DNA of 64,000 bases from Mycobacterium senriense (GTDB lineage: Bacteria > Actinomycetota > Actinomycetes > Mycobacteriales > Mycobacteriaceae), in assembly GCF_019668465.1 (NCBI RefSeq), contig NZ_AP024828.1, positions 5,580,001 to 5,644,000 on the forward strand, written 5' to 3'. Position numbers and translations under genes: made by a program. The notes under the pieces are model-generated. The model was not told the origin of the DNA. It made no database searches and saw only the letters and a program-made list of their open reading frames with translations. Of this stretch, positions 40,846 to 51,028 are shown in pieces. Positions within the stretch are counted from its first letter, which is position 1. Each line of letters begins with the position of its first letter.

Positions 40846-41376
40846 GTGGCTAGCGCAGTTCCGTTCGTCAACAGGCGAGATGTCCTCGCCGGTGGTGTGG
40901 CTTTCGCTGCGCTCGGGGCGGTCGTGACCGCCTGTAGCAAGCCCGCGCCCAAGCCCCCGCCCGTCGAGCAACTGCTGGGGCCGTTGGATCAGGCGCGGCA
41001 CGACAGCACGCTGGCGGCCGCCGCCGCCGCGGCCGTCGGGAACCCACCGCAGGTCGCCGCCGCGCTGACGGTGGTGGCCAGCCAGCGCGCCGCACATGCC
41101 CGCGCGCTGGCCGCGGAGATTTCGCGCGCGACGGGCAAGCTCGCCACGTCGCCGACGAGCGAAGCGCCCAGCCCGGGCCAGGCCCAACCGGCCGGCCCGC
41201 CGCCGCCCCCGCCGCCGGTGTCCGACGTGATCGATGCCCTGCGCGCCTCGGCCGACAGCGCGAGCCGGCTGGTGGGCACCGAATCGGGTTACCGGGCCGG
41301 GCTGCTCGCCTCGATCGCGGCGTCCTGCACGGCGTCGTACACGGTTGCGCTGGTGCCCGGGGGTCCGTCCATATGA
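40846..41376 (+). CDS. Tat-exported lipoprotein (Rv2843-like)
   Basis: 176 residues from the GTG at 40846. Residues 10-30 ([21 protein letters not shown]) combine a twin-Arg signal and a lipobox, so the protein is probably exported folded and lipidated at Cys30. The mature part is Ala/Pro-rich and helical, with a polyproline run near residue 122. It matches Rv2843 in place. It overlaps the next gene by 4 bases; both parts look like halves of a ferritin-like helical bundle system, but function is unknown. Confidence 0.82.
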   Translation: MASAVPFVNRRDVLAGGVAFAALGAVVTACSKPAPKPPPVEQLLGPLDQARHDSTLAAAAAAAVGNPPQVAAALTVVASQRAAHARALAAEISRATGKLATSPTSEAPSPGQAQPAGPPPPPPPVSDVIDALRASADSASRLVGTESGYRAGLLASIAASCTASYTVALVPGGPSI

Positions 41377-41819
41377 CCTCCGGCAAGGACGCCGACAACC
41401 AGGCGCTGTGCGACGCGCTGGCCATCGAGCACTCGACGATCTACGGCTACGGCATCGTGTCCGCGCTGTCGCCGCCCAGCGTGAACGACATGGTGGTGGA
41501 GGCGCTCGCGCAGCATCGCCAGCGCCGCGACGACGTCATCGCGATGCTGACCGCCCGCAAGGTGACCGCCCCGGTCGCCGCGGCCGGCTACCAGCTGCCC
41601 CTGGTGGTCGGCGGCCCGGCCGACGCGGCGCGGCTGGCCGCACGGATGGAGAACGATGGCGCCGGCGCTTGGCGGGTGGTCGCCGAGCACGCGGAGACAG
41701 GCGCGGACCGCGCGTTCGCCGCGACGGCCCTGGTGCAGAGCGCGGTGATGGCCGCCCGGTGGAGCCGGGTGCTGGGCGCGTGGCCCATCACGACGAGCTT
41801 CCCCGGCGGCAACGACTAA
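41373..41819 (+). CDS. DUF4439 ferritin-like domain protein (Rv2844-like)
   Basis: 148 residues. [18 protein letters not shown] and [17 protein letters not shown] carry E-x-x and H positions typical of ferritin-like four-helix bundles (DUF4439), with [29 protein letters not shown] as the second half. No signal peptide. Metal binding and reaction are not established. Coupled to the Tat lipoprotein gene (ATGA overlap) and convergent with proS. Confidence 0.82.
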   Translation: MTSGKDADNQALCDALAIEHSTIYGYGIVSALSPPSVNDMVVEALAQHRQRRDDVIAMLTARKVTAPVAAAGYQLPLVVGGPADAARLAARMENDGAGAWRVVAEHAETGADRAFAATALVQSAVMAARWSRVLGAWPITTSFPGGND

Positions 41820-41824
41820 CCCGT

Positions 41825-41871
41825 GGCGATCGCAAGCGCGGCGTAGCCGGGCGAAGCGGGTCGCCACCATC
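41825..41871 (+). repeat. Dispersed intergenic repeat, copy 2 (47 bp)
   Basis: Begins 5 bases after the Rv2844-like stop and ends just before the proS stop, so it fills the gap between two convergent genes exactly as copy 1 does after sirR. Only about five positions differ between the two copies. Confidence 0.75.
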
Positions 41872-41874
41872 GGC

Positions 41875-43620
41875 CTAGCGCAGGGCGGCCGCGACGTCGG
41901 CGGCCAGCGACGGCCCGGTCGCCAGTTCGCGGGTTTGCCCGCCGAACCGGTCGCGCAGCTCCACCACGCCGTCCGCCCAGCCCCGTCCCACCACGACGAT
42001 CCAGGGCACACCGAGCAACTCGGCGTCCTTGAACTTCACGCCGGGTGAGGCTTGGCGGTCGTCGAGCAGCACTTCGACGCCCAGCCGGTCCAGCTCGCCG
42101 GCCAGCTCGACGGCCCCGGTGCGGGCTTGCGCGTCCTTGTTGGCGATCACCAGATGGACGTCGAACGGCGCGACCGCGGACGGCCAGCGCAGCCCGAGCT
42201 CGTCGTGGTGCTGCTCGGCGATGACGGCCACCATCCGCGACACCCCGAGGCCGTAGGAGCCCATGGTCAGGCGCACCGGCTTGCCGTCCTCACCGAGCAC
42301 GTCGACCGTGAAGGCGTCGGTGTATTTGCGGCCGAGCTGGAAGATGTGCGCGACTTCGATACCGCGCGCCGAGACCAGCGGGCCCGCGCCATCCGGTGCG
42401 GGGTCACCGTCGCGCACCTCGGCGGCCTCGATGGTGCCGTCTGCGGTGAAGTCCCGGCCGGCGACCAGCCCGACGACGTGCCGCCCGGCCTCGTCGGCCC
42501 CGGTGATCCAGCTGGTGCCGTCCACCACCCGCGGATCGACCAGGTAGCGAATACCGTTGCCCTGCAACGCTTTCGGTCCGATGTACCCCTTCACCAAGAA
42601 GGGGTACTTGGCGAAGTCGGCGTCATCGAGCAGGGCGTATTCGGCCGGTTCCAGCGCCGCACCCAGCCGTTTGTCGTCGACCTCGCGGTCCCCCGGCACC
42701 CCGATGGCCAGCAGCTCCCACTCCCCGCCGGGCTGGCGCACCTTGAGCAGGACGTTCTTCAACGTGTCGGCCGCGGTGACGGTGCGGCCCAGGTTCGCCT
42801 GGTTGGCCCAGTCCACCAGGGTGGCGATGGTCGGGGTGTTGCCGGTGTCGTGGACCACCGCTTCGGGCAGCCCCTCGGTGGGCTGCGCCTCCGGGCGGGC
42901 GGTGACGACGGCCTCGACGTTGGCCGCGTAGCCGGATTCCAGGCACCGCACGAAGGTGTCCTCTCCGACCGCGCTCTCGGCCAGGAACTCCTCGGAGGCG
43001 CTGCCGCCCATGGCGCCCGACACCGCGGACACGATGACGTAGCGCACCTGCAGGCGCGCGAAGATGCGCTGATAGGCCTCGCGATGCGCGTGGTAGGCGG
43101 CCTTGAGTCCGGCGTCGTCGATGTCGAACGAGTAGGAGTCCTTCATCACAAACTCCCGCACGCGCAGGATGCCGGCCCGCGGCCGCGCCTCGTCACGGTA
43201 TTTGTTCTGGATCTGATACAGCAGGACCGGGAAGTCCTTGTACGAGCTGTATTCGCCCTTGACGGTCAGGGTGAACAGTTCTTCGTGGGTGGGGCCCAGC
43301 AGGTAGTCGTTGCCGCGGCGGTCCTGCAGCCGGAACACCGAGTCGCCGTATTCGGTCCACCGGTTCGTCGTCTCGTACGGTGCGCGCGGGAGCAACGCGG
43401 GCAACAAGATCTCTTGCCCGCCAATGGCGTTCATCTCCTCGCGGACGATCCGCTCGATGCGGCGCAGCACCCGCAATCCCAGCGGCAGCCAGCTGTACAG
43501 CCCGGGCGCGACGGGGCGGATGTAGCCGGCCCGGATCAAAAGCTTGTGGCTGGCGACTTCGGCGTCGGCGGGATCGTCGCGCAAGGTGCGCAAAAACAAC
43601 TGGGACATCCGGGTGATCAC
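41875..43620 (-). CDS. proS: Prolyl-tRNA synthetase
   Basis: 581 residues (582 in H37Rv). Class II synthetase motifs: [28 protein letters not shown] (motif 1), [36 protein letters not shown] (motif 2 region) and [31 protein letters not shown] (motif 3). The bacterial-type insertion (editing) domain is present near residues 230-390, including GSASEEFLA. Charges tRNA-Pro. The GTG start at 43620 gives the conserved [32 protein letters not shown]-terminus. 66 bases separate it from efpA. Confidence 0.97.
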   Translation of the reverse strand: MITRMSQLFLRTLRDDPADAEVASHKLLIRAGYIRPVAPGLYSWLPLGLRVLRRIERIVREEMNAIGGQEILLPALLPRAPYETTNRWTEYGDSVFRLQDRRGNDYLLGPTHEELFTLTVKGEYSSYKDFPVLLYQIQNKYRDEARPRAGILRVREFVMKDSYSFDIDDAGLKAAYHAHREAYQRIFARLQVRYVIVSAVSGAMGGSASEEFLAESAVGEDTFVRCLESGYAANVEAVVTARPEAQPTEGLPEAVVHDTGNTPTIATLVDWANQANLGRTVTAADTLKNVLLKVRQPGGEWELLAIGVPGDREVDDKRLGAALEPAEYALLDDADFAKYPFLVKGYIGPKALQGNGIRYLVDPRVVDGTSWITGADEAGRHVVGLVAGRDFTADGTIEAAEVRDGDPAPDGAGPLVSARGIEVAHIFQLGRKYTDAFTVDVLGEDGKPVRLTMGSYGLGVSRMVAVIAEQHHDELGLRWPSAVAPFDVHLVIANKDAQARTGAVELAGELDRLGVEVLLDDRQASPGVKFKDAELLGVPWIVVVGRGWADGVVELRDRFGGQTRELATGPSLAADVAAALR

Positions 43621-43686
43621 AGCGGGCCAGCCTAGCGGTGACCAGGGGCCTGGCGACGATGCGGGCCGCGCCGGGTCCGCAGTGAG

Positions 43687-45303
43687 CTAAAGCTCCCCGG
43701 CGTCGATCGCTTCCTTGACCTCTTGCGCGTGCGCGACTTGCTCGGGCGTGTAGCCGATCAACAGCGCCGCGGCGCCGACGATGACGGCCACGCCGGCCAC
43801 CCACAGCAGCCCGTAGGTGTAGCCGTGGTCCAGCGCGGACAACTGCGCGTCGTTCATGAACTTCACCGGACCGGTGGTGCCGCCCAGATACAGCGTGCGC
43901 GAGGTGATCACGGCCTGGATCACGGCCAGCACCAGCGGCCCACCCAGGCTCTGCAGCATCAGGGCGATCGCCGACACCGGACCGATCTGATCGAAACCCA
44001 CCCCGGCGATCGCCGACAGGGTCAGCGGCACACCGACGATGCCGATGCCGATGCCGCCGATGACGATCGGCATCACCAGGTTGGGGAAGTAAGACACGCC
44101 CCGGTGCATGTACGCCGAGCCGTACAGCATCGCGCCCAGCAGCAGCCAGCCGCCGCCGATGGTCAGCACCCGCGGCGAGAACCGTGACACCAGTTGCGAG
44201 GAGACCCCGAGGCCGATGCCCACCCCGATCACGAACGGGATGAAGCCGACACCTGCGCGCAGTGCGCTGTAGCCCAGGATGTCCTGCACGTACAGACCGA
44301 TGCAGACCGTCAGGCTGAACATGAGTCCGCCGGCCAGCAAGACCGCGGCGAAGGTGACCAGCCGGTTGCGGTCGCGGAACAGTTCAAAAGGGACGACGGG
44401 ATTCTCGGCGGTGCGCTCCACGATGATGAAGGCAAGAGCGGCACCCATAGCCACCACGCCCGAGCCGATGGTGGTGATCGACACCCAGCCCCTTTCCGGG
44501 CCCATCGAGAACGCGAACACGGCCGCAGTGCAGGTCAATGTGGCCAGCATGGCCCCGGTCGCGTCGAGCTTCATCCGCTCGCGGTTGGTCTCGCGCAGCG
44601 CGGTGCGGGCCAGGTACATCATCACCAGGCCGATCGGCACGTTCACCAAGAACGCCAGCCGCCACGACACCTCGGTGAGCGCTCCGCCGACGACGAGGCC
44701 CATCACCGAACCGACCGCCGTCATCGCGGCGAACACCGCCGTCGCGAAGTTGCGGGCCGGGCCCTTGGGGAAGGTGGTCGCCACCAGGGCCAGACCGGTC
44801 GGCGAGGCGATGGCCGAGCCGACGCCCTGCGACAGCCGGGCGATCACCATGGTGGCCTCGTCCCAGGCGACCGCGCACAGCACGGAAGAGATGGTGAACA
44901 GCGCGACACCGACGATGAAGGTGCGCTTGCGCCCGATCGTGTCGCCGAGGCGACCGCCCAGCAGCATCAGGCCGCCGAACGTCAGCACGTAGGCGGTGAT
45001 GACCCAGCTGCGTCCGGCGTCGGACAAGCTGAGATCGTTCTGGATCTTGGGGAGCGCGACGATGGCGACGGTGCTGTCCATGGTTGCGAGCAGCTGCATA
45101 CCGCCGATGGCGATCACGGCCGCGATGAAGCGTCGGGAGGGCATCCACGCCGGGTAGTACTTGCTGGTGCGCTTCAAGGCGGTCTCCGCCGCGGGCTCGG
45201 AGGCGGTCTCCGCCGGAAGCGCAGCGCTCACCGGGGCCGGACGATCGGGGCGCGCCGAGGCCAGTTGCTGCACCGCGCGCTCTGCATCGTTGAGAGCCGT
45301 CAT
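43687..45303 (-). CDS. efpA: MFS efflux pump EfpA (DHA2 family)
   Basis: 538 residues with about 14 membrane segments. The Gln/Arg-rich DHA2 motifs are visible: GGRLGDTIGRKRTFIVGVALFT (motif A) and ARLSQGVGSAIASPTGLALV (motif B). EfpA is an essential efflux pump in M. tuberculosis linked to drug and lipid export. It lies only 33 bases downstream of cysG; ttaccttacagtaatcttaag in that gap (45313-45333) contains short inverted TTAC/GTAA arms that could bind a regulator. Confidence 0.95.
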   Translation of the reverse strand: MTALNDAERAVQQLASARPDRPAPVSAALPAETASEPAAETALKRTSKYYPAWMPSRRFIAAVIAIGGMQLLATMDSTVAIVALPKIQNDLSLSDAGRSWVITAYVLTFGGLMLLGGRLGDTIGRKRTFIVGVALFTISSVLCAVAWDEATMVIARLSQGVGSAIASPTGLALVATTFPKGPARNFATAVFAAMTAVGSVMGLVVGGALTEVSWRLAFLVNVPIGLVMMYLARTALRETNRERMKLDATGAMLATLTCTAAVFAFSMGPERGWVSITTIGSGVVAMGAALAFIIVERTAENPVVPFELFRDRNRLVTFAAVLLAGGLMFSLTVCIGLYVQDILGYSALRAGVGFIPFVIGVGIGLGVSSQLVSRFSPRVLTIGGGWLLLGAMLYGSAYMHRGVSYFPNLVMPIVIGGIGIGIVGVPLTLSAIAGVGFDQIGPVSAIALMLQSLGGPLVLAVIQAVITSRTLYLGGTTGPVKFMNDAQLSALDHGYTYGLLWVAGVAVIVGAAALLIGYTPEQVAHAQEVKEAIDAGEL

Positions 45304-45336
45304 AAAGGGTTACCTTACAGTAATCTTAAGAATCGT

Positions 45337-46542
45337 TTAAAGCCCGAAGCCCGCCACGGCGCCGATCACGATGATCGCGGGAGCTCGGATACCCTCGGCG
45401 CGAATCTTTTCGGGCGTGTCGGCGAGGGTGGCCCGCAAAGTGTGTTGAGCGGCGGTCGTTCCATGCTGAACCACCAGCACCGGGGTATCCGCAGGTCGGC
45501 CGCCTTTAAGCAGTGCTTCGGCGAAAAGCTCGATGCGCTCGACCGCCATCAGCAAAACAATCGTGCCCGACATTGCGGCCAGCGCATCCCAATTCACTAA
45601 CGATTCGGGATGGCCGGGTGGCAGATGGCCGCTGACCACCACAAACTCGTGATTTATCGCCCGATGCGTGACCGGAACGCCCGCCAAAGCGGGCACTCCT
45701 ATGGCACTTGTCACACCTGGCACCACCGTCACGGGTATCCCGGCCTCGACGCACGCCTGCACCTCTTCGTAGCCGCGGGCGAACACGAAGGGGTCGCCGC
45801 CCTTGAGGCGCACCACGAAGCTGCCGGCGCGGGCACGTTCGATCATGACGTCGTTGATGGCGTCCTGGGCCATGGCCCGCCCGTACGGGATCTTTGCGGC
45901 GTCGATGACCTCGACGTGCGGGGGCAGCTCGGCGAGGAGTTCCGGTGGTGCGAGACGGTCGGCGACCACGACGTCGGCCTGGGCCAGCAGGCGCCGGCCG
46001 CGCACGGTGATCAGTTCCGGGTCACCGGGCCCTCCGCCGACCAGTGCGACGCCGCCCTTGACGACGTCGGAGCTCACCGGACTGTCGGGCGTGATGAGTC
46101 CGGTCTGCAGCGCCTCGCGGATCGCCGAGCGGATCGCCGCCGAGCGGCGGTGCTCGCCGCCGGCCAGGACTCCGACGGACAGCCCCGCGTAGTCGAAAGA
46201 CGCTGGGGTGACCGCGGTCCCCTCGACAGCGATGTCCGCCCGGACGCAGAAGATGCGGCGGCTCTCGGCCTCGGCGACCACCGCCTCGTTGACTTGCGCG
46301 TCGTCGGTGGCCGCGATCGCGTACCAGGCTCCGTCGAGGTCGCCGTCGCGGTATTCGCGCAATGCCAGGGTGATTCCCGTCATCGCCTCGACCGACCGCG
46401 TGGCGCTGCGGGAGATGACGTGGACGTCGGCGCCGCTGGCGATGAGCAATGGCAGCCGGCGCTGGGCGACGGTGCCGCCGCCGACCACGACGACCTTTTT
46501 GCCGGTCAGCCGCAGCCCAGCGAGGTAGGCGCTCTCGGTCAC
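45337..46542 (-). CDS. cysG: Siroheme synthase: precorrin-2 dehydrogenase/ferrochelatase + uroporphyrinogen-III methyltransferase
   Basis: 401 residues. The N-terminal half has the NAD-binding loop VVVVGGGTVAQRRLPLL and GEHRRSAAIRSAIRE of the dehydrogenase/ferrochelatase; the C-terminal half has the SAM-methyltransferase GGGPGDPELITVRG, DRLAPPELLA and VVPGVTSAIGVPALAGVPVTHR. The fusion makes siroheme (sulphite/nitrite reductase cofactor) and precorrin-2, an entry to cobalamin. It follows cobB/cobO on the same strand. Confidence 0.96.
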   Translation of the reverse strand: MTESAYLAGLRLTGKKVVVVGGGTVAQRRLPLLIASGADVHVISRSATRSVEAMTGITLALREYRDGDLDGAWYAIAATDDAQVNEAVVAEAESRRIFCVRADIAVEGTAVTPASFDYAGLSVGVLAGGEHRRSAAIRSAIREALQTGLITPDSPVSSDVVKGGVALVGGGPGDPELITVRGRRLLAQADVVVADRLAPPELLAELPPHVEVIDAAKIPYGRAMAQDAINDVMIERARAGSFVVRLKGGDPFVFARGYEEVQACVEAGIPVTVVPGVTSAIGVPALAGVPVTHRAINHEFVVVSGHLPPGHPESLVNWDALAAMSGTIVLLMAVERIELFAEALLKGGRPADTPVLVVQHGTTAAQHTLRATLADTPEKIRAEGIRAPAIIVIGAVAGFGL

Positions 46543-46556
46543 CCGGCAAGCCTAGT

Positions 46557-46602
46557 GGCGACCGCCGGCGCGGCGGAGCCGGGCGCCGCGGGTCGCTGTT
46601 GG
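46557..46602 (+). repeat. Dispersed intergenic repeat, copy 3 (diverged)
   Basis: ggcgaccgc...agccgggcgccgcgggtcgc resembles copies 1 and 2 in the first 40 bases (shared agccgggcg and cgggtcgc) and diverges afterwards. It lies in the gap between cysG start and cobB stop, next to a long inverted repeat. Confidence 0.6.
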
Positions 46603-46606
46603 TGCC

Positions 46607-46664
46607 GCGAGCGTAACGCCACGGCGACTTCCAGCCGGATTTTTCGCCGTGGCGTTACGCTCGC
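46607..46664. repeat. Perfect 21-bp inverted repeat between cobB and cysG
   Basis: Arms 46607-46627 and 46644-46664 are exact reverse complements (arm begins gcgagcgtaacgcc and ends ggcga) around a 16-base loop. The right arm contains the cobB stop codon (46655-46657). The RNA of either strand would form a very stable hairpin. No U-tract follows on the minus strand, so it is not a classical terminator; it may attenuate or stabilise the cobB-cysG message. Confidence 0.85.
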
Positions 46665-48052
46665 AGACCGGCTCGCCGGGTGATCGCGTGTGCGACGAAG
46701 CGCGCCACCGCCTCCGGCGCCGCGACAGGATGGGTGTGCAGATACGACGCATGCACACCGGCGTGCACGACGCCGTCGCGCACGGGGCGGCCCTGCCCGC
46801 CGCCGTCGTGGGCCGAATACATCCAGGCGGGCTGATATTCCTCGGTGAATGTGACTGTGGTGCGGTGGAATTCATGCCCCACCGCGCGCTGGCCGGCGGC
46901 ATACAACGACGAATCCGCGACGGCGACGGCGTCGCGATACGCCAGGGTCAGGTGCGGCGTGAACCGCGCCTGACCCGCCAGCACACCGCACATCGGATGG
47001 CCGTCGAGCTCGGACACCAGATAGATCAGTCCGGCGCACTCGGCGTGAATCGGCGCCCCGGCGGCGGCCAGTTCGCTGATCTGCCGGCGCACGACCGCAT
47101 TCGCCGAGAGCTCCGCGGTGAACTGTTCGGGAAACCCGCCGGGCAGCAACACCGCATCGGTGCCGTCGGGCAAGGCGTCGACGAGCGGATCGAATTCGAC
47201 GACGTCGGCGCCGGCGACCGCCAGCAGCTCCGCGTGTTCGGCGTAACCGAAACTGAATGCCTTGCCGGCCGCCACCGCGACGGTCGCGCCGGCGCGCCCG
47301 GGCGCCTCCCCCACTGCCGCCGCCGGATCCCACGCCGGCTCCGCGACCCGGGCGCCGGCCACCGCGACGAACGCCGACAAGTCGACGTGCCGGGCAACCA
47401 ATTCGGTCATCGCCTGCACCGCCAGCCGCGCCCGCTGCCCATACTCCACTGCGGTGACCAGCCCCAAATACCTTGTCGGCAACTCTAATTCAGCCACCCG
47501 TGGGATCGCGCCCAACACCGGGACACCGGCCTGTTCACAGGCTTGGCGCAGCACCTGCTCGTGCCGGGCCGACCCGACCCGGTTGAGGATCGCACCGGCG
47601 ACGCGGGTCGCGGTATCGAACGTCGAAAAGCCATGCAGCAGTGCGGCGATGCTCTGGCTCTGCCCGCGCGCATCGACGACCAGGACGACCGGGGCGCCCA
47701 GCAGGCCGGCGACATGGGCCGTCGATCCGGCAGCGGGAGTCGTGGCGGCGGGCCCGATCCGCCCGTCGAACAACCCCATCACCCCTTCGACCACGGCGAT
47801 GTCGGCGCCGCTGGCGCCGTGGGCGTACAGCGGGCCGATCAGGTTCTCCCCCACCAACACCGGATCGAGGTTGCGGCCCGGCCGGCCGGCGGCCAGGCCG
47901 TGGTAGCCGGGATCGATGAAGTCCGGGCCGACCTTGAACGGCGCGACGGTGTGGCCCGCCTGCCGCAGAGCGCCGATCAAACCCGTTGCCACCGTGGTCT
48001 TTCCGCTGCCGGATGCGGGAGCGGCGACGACGACGGCGGGAACGCTCACCAC
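46655..48052 (-). CDS. cobB: Cobyrinic/hydrogenobyrinic acid a,c-diamide synthase
   Basis: 465 residues. P-loop AAPASGSGKTTVATGLIGAL at the start, and a C-terminal class I glutamine amidotransferase-like domain with the nucleophile in PIHAECAGLIYL (Cys in AEC-A-G) and GHEFHRTTV. It amidates the corrin ring a and c carboxylates using ATP and glutamine in cobalamin synthesis. The start overlaps the cobO stop by 7 bases. Its 3' end runs into a strong inverted repeat. Confidence 0.95.
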   Translation of the reverse strand: MVSVPAVVVAAPASGSGKTTVATGLIGALRQAGHTVAPFKVGPDFIDPGYHGLAAGRPGRNLDPVLVGENLIGPLYAHGASGADIAVVEGVMGLFDGRIGPAATTPAAGSTAHVAGLLGAPVVLVVDARGQSQSIAALLHGFSTFDTATRVAGAILNRVGSARHEQVLRQACEQAGVPVLGAIPRVAELELPTRYLGLVTAVEYGQRARLAVQAMTELVARHVDLSAFVAVAGARVAEPAWDPAAAVGEAPGRAGATVAVAAGKAFSFGYAEHAELLAVAGADVVEFDPLVDALPDGTDAVLLPGGFPEQFTAELSANAVVRRQISELAAAGAPIHAECAGLIYLVSELDGHPMCGVLAGQARFTPHLTLAYRDAVAVADSSLYAAGQRAVGHEFHRTTVTFTEEYQPAWMYSAHDGGGQGRPVRDGVVHAGVHASYLHTHPVAAPEAVARFVAHAITRRAGLRA

Positions 48053-48660
48053 TCGATGCCCTTCTGTCCCTTACGCCCGGCGTCCATCGGGTGCTTGACC
48101 TTGGCCATCTCGGTCACCAGGTCGGCCGCGTCGATCAGGCGCTGCGGCGCGTCGCGTCCGGTGATGACCACGTGCTGATGACCGGGTCGGGCGGCCAACG
48201 CAGCTACCACGTCGTCGACGTCCACCCAACCCCACTTCAGCGGATAGGTGAACTCGTCCAGCACGTAGAAGTCGTGACGCTGATCGGCCAGCCGGTGCGC
48301 GATCTCCGCCCAGCCGTCGGCCGCGGCCGCCGCGTGATCGACGTCGCTGCCTGACTTGCGGGTCCACGACCAGCCCGCGCCCATCTTGTGCCATTCGACG
48401 GGGGCGCCGACCTGGTGCTGGTCGTGCAGGCGGCCCAGCTGGGCGAAGACCGCCTCCTCGCCCACCTTCCACTTGGCGCTCTTGACGAACTGGAACACCG
48501 CGACGGACAGTCCAGCATTCCACGCGCGCAGCGCCATGCCGAATGCCGCCGTGGACTTACCTTTTCCGGGCCCGGTGTGCACGGCCAGCACCGGCGTGTG
48601 CCGACGAGCCCGCGTCGTCAGGCCGTCGTCGGGAACTTGCAGTGGAACGCCCTGTGGCAT
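48046..48660 (-). CDS. cobO: Cob(I)yrinic acid a,c-diamide adenosyltransferase
   Basis: 204 residues. TGPGKGKSTAAFGMALRAWNAG is the CobA/CobO-type P-loop, and YVLDEFTYPLKWGWVDVDDV and HVVITGRDAPQRLIDAADLVTEM complete the family signature. It adds the adenosyl group to cobalt, between cobB and the chelatase-like gene. 19 bases separate it from the Mg-chelatase-like gene. Confidence 0.96.
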   Translation of the reverse strand: MPQGVPLQVPDDGLTTRARRHTPVLAVHTGPGKGKSTAAFGMALRAWNAGLSVAVFQFVKSAKWKVGEEAVFAQLGRLHDQHQVGAPVEWHKMGAGWSWTRKSGSDVDHAAAAADGWAEIAHRLADQRHDFYVLDEFTYPLKWGWVDVDDVVAALAARPGHQHVVITGRDAPQRLIDAADLVTEMAKVKHPMDAGRKGQKGIEW

Positions 48661-48679
48661 CAGCGTCTACCCTTTCCAC

Positions 48680-50521
48680 TCAGGCCGCGTCGCGCACCGC
48701 ACGCGTCAAGGAGTCCGCGTGCAGCTGCTCGAGCCGGATCGCCGGGGCGCCGAGCTGGCGGGCGAGTTGCCCTGCCAGGCCCAGCCGCACAAAGGACGTT
48801 TCGCAGTCGACGACCACCGCGGCGGCACCCTCGGCGACCAGCCGGGCCGCCGCGGTTCGAGTGCGGCCCAACGGATCCGGACCGCCGGTGGCCCGGCCGT
48901 CGGTCAGCACCACCACCAGCGAACGCCGCGCCCGGTCACGCGCCTTCTCCCGCACGATGAGTTCTCGCGCGGCCAGTAGGCCTTCGGCCAGCGGGGTTTT
49001 GCCGCCGGTGTCGAACCGCGCCAGCCGCCGACCGGCGATGTGCGCCGACGACGTCGGCGGCAACAACAACCGCGCCTCCTGTTGCCGGAACGTGATCACG
49101 GCGACCTTGTCGCGCCGCTGGTATGCGTCGCGCAGCAGCGACAGCGCCGCGCCGCTGACCGCGGACATGCGATCGCGTGCGGCCATCGAACCCGACGCGT
49201 CCACCACGAAGATCACCAGATTGCCCTCGCGCCCTTCGCGCACGGCGCGGCGCACGTCGTCGGGCTGCGGCCGCAACGGCCCGGCGCCGGCGCGCTCCGC
49301 GGCCGACAGCAGGGTGGCGAACAGGTGCAGTCCGTGCCCGGCGCAACCCGTGTCGTCCGCGTCGGCGGCGGCGATGACGCTGCCGCCGGCGTTGCGGGCC
49401 CGCGACCGCCGTCCGGGCGCGCCTTCCCCGACCCCCGGAACCCGCAGCGCGCGGGTGCGGAAGGTTTTCGCCGGCGGCGCGCTGGGCCTGGTCTTCGGCG
49501 GCTGCGGCGCAGCGCCTTCGGATGAATTCTGTTGCGGCGCATCCTGTTCGGTGTGGGCGTTCTCGCCACCACCGGGCGGGTCGGGATCGGGGTCCGGGTC
49601 GTTACCCGCCTGCGCCAAGGCCTCGTCGAGCTGATCGCGGTCGATGCCCGGGTCGTCAAACGGATCGCGGCGGCGCCGGTGCGGCAGCGCCAGTTCGGCG
49701 GCCACCCTGATGTCTTCTTCCTCGACGGTGTGTGCGCCGCGCCAGGCTGCGTGCGCGACCGCGGTGCGGGCCACCACCAGGTCGGCGCGCATGCCATCGA
49801 CGTCGAACGCCGCGCACAGCGCCGCGATCCGGCGTAATTCGTTGTCGGGCAACACCACATCGCCGATCAGCGCACGCGCGGTGGCGATCCGCCGGGCCAG
49901 CTCAGCGTCGGCGTCCGCATAGCGCTCGGCGAAACCATCCGGATCGGCCTCGTATGCCATCCGCTGCCGGATCACCTGCACCCGCACGTCTACGTCGCGC
50001 GACGCGTGGACGTCGACGGTGAGCCCGAACCGGTCCAGCAGCTGCGGACGCAGTTCGCCCTCTTCGGGATTCATGGTGCCGATCAATACGAACCGGGCCT
50101 CGTGCGAGTGCGAGATGCCGTCGCGTTCGATGTGCACCCGTCCCATCGCTGCGGCGTCGAGCAACACATCGACCAGGTGATCGTGCAGCAGGTTGACCTC
50201 GTCGACGTAGAGCACACCGCCGTGCGCGCGGGCCAGCAGGCCCGGCGAGAACGCGTGCTCGCCGTCGCGCAACACCCGCTGCAGGTCCAGCGAGCCGATC
50301 ACCCGGTCTTCGGTTGCCCCGAGCGGCATTTCGACCAGGCCGGCGTCGCTGCCGGTGGCCTCGGACAACAACGCCGCAAGGCCGCGCACGGCCGTCGACT
50401 TCGCGGTGCCCTTCTCGCCGCGGATGAGCGCGCCGCCGATCTCCGGGCGCACGGCACACAGCAGCAGCGCCAGGCGCAGCTGGTCGTGCCCGACGATGGC
50501 GCTGAACGGGTACGGCTTCAC
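48680..50521 (-). CDS. Fused magnesium/cobalt-chelatase-like AAA+ and VWA protein (Rv2850c-like)
   Basis: 613 residues from the GTG at 50521, which overlaps the upstream stop (GTGA). Residues up to about 340 form a ChlI/BchI-type AAA+ domain (Walker [17 protein letters not shown] Walker [21 protein letters not shown]). A Pro/Asp-rich linker ([17 protein letters not shown]) leads to a VWA domain with the MIDAS motif VDASGSM and DGRATGG. The position with cobO and cobB supports cobalt insertion into the corrin ring, although the partner large subunit (CobN-like) is not in this window. Confidence 0.88.
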   Translation of the reverse strand: MKPYPFSAIVGHDQLRLALLLCAVRPEIGGALIRGEKGTAKSTAVRGLAALLSEATGSDAGLVEMPLGATEDRVIGSLDLQRVLRDGEHAFSPGLLARAHGGVLYVDEVNLLHDHLVDVLLDAAAMGRVHIERDGISHSHEARFVLIGTMNPEEGELRPQLLDRFGLTVDVHASRDVDVRVQVIRQRMAYEADPDGFAERYADADAELARRIATARALIGDVVLPDNELRRIAALCAAFDVDGMRADLVVARTAVAHAAWRGAHTVEEEDIRVAAELALPHRRRRDPFDDPGIDRDQLDEALAQAGNDPDPDPDPPGGGENAHTEQDAPQQNSSEGAAPQPPKTRPSAPPAKTFRTRALRVPGVGEGAPGRRSRARNAGGSVIAAADADDTGCAGHGLHLFATLLSAAERAGAGPLRPQPDDVRRAVREGREGNLVIFVVDASGSMAARDRMSAVSGAALSLLRDAYQRRDKVAVITFRQQEARLLLPPTSSAHIAGRRLARFDTGGKTPLAEGLLAARELIVREKARDRARRSLVVVLTDGRATGGPDPLGRTRTAAARLVAEGAAAVVVDCETSFVRLGLAGQLARQLGAPAIRLEQLHADSLTRAVRDAA

Positions 50522-50988
50522 GGCTTCCCCGCCAAACCCGATCCGGGGCGCAGCATAGGCACGTGCGGAACGCCGTCGTCCAGGAAATCGTCGCCGTCGC
50601 GAACGAATCCGTGCTGGGCGTACATGTCCGCCAGATAGGTCTGCGCGTTGATCCGGCACGGGTAGTCACCCACCTCGGCCAGCGCCGCGCGCAACAGCCG
50701 GGTGGTGTGACCCTGGCCGCGCGCATTGCGTTTGGTGCACAGCCGCCCGATCCGGAAAACCTTCTCGCCGCCTGCGTGCTCCTCCATCAGCCGCAGCGTC
50801 GAGATCACCTCGCCGCCGGGCGTTTCCAGCCAGAAGTGCCGGGTCTCGGCGAGCAGGTCGCGCCCGTCCAGCTCCGGATACGGAATCGCCTGTTCGACGA
50901 CGAACACCTCCACCCGCAGCTTGAGTAGCTCGTACAGTGTCTGGGCGTCAAGATCTTTGGCCCAAGTACGTCGCAGTGCTTCGGTCAC
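50518..50988 (-). CDS. GNAT-family acetyltransferase, ElaA-like (Rv2851c-like)
   Basis: 156 residues from the GTG at 50988, the same length as Rv2851c. [29 protein letters not shown] and [24 protein letters not shown] (acetyl-CoA loop R-x2-G-x-G) fit the ElaA subgroup. Acceptor unknown. It overlaps the chelatase-like gene and so belongs to the cobalamin-associated unit transcribed from upstream of 50988 or from mqo. Confidence 0.87.
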   Translation of the reverse strand: MTEALRRTWAKDLDAQTLYELLKLRVEVFVVEQAIPYPELDGRDLLAETRHFWLETPGGEVISTLRLMEEHAGGEKVFRIGRLCTKRNARGQGHTTRLLRAALAEVGDYPCRINAQTYLADMYAQHGFVRDGDDFLDDGVPHVPMLRPGSGLAGKP

Positions 50989-51028
50989 TGGCGCCGCTCC
51001 TCCACATCGCTCCCCTTGTCGGTGCGGG

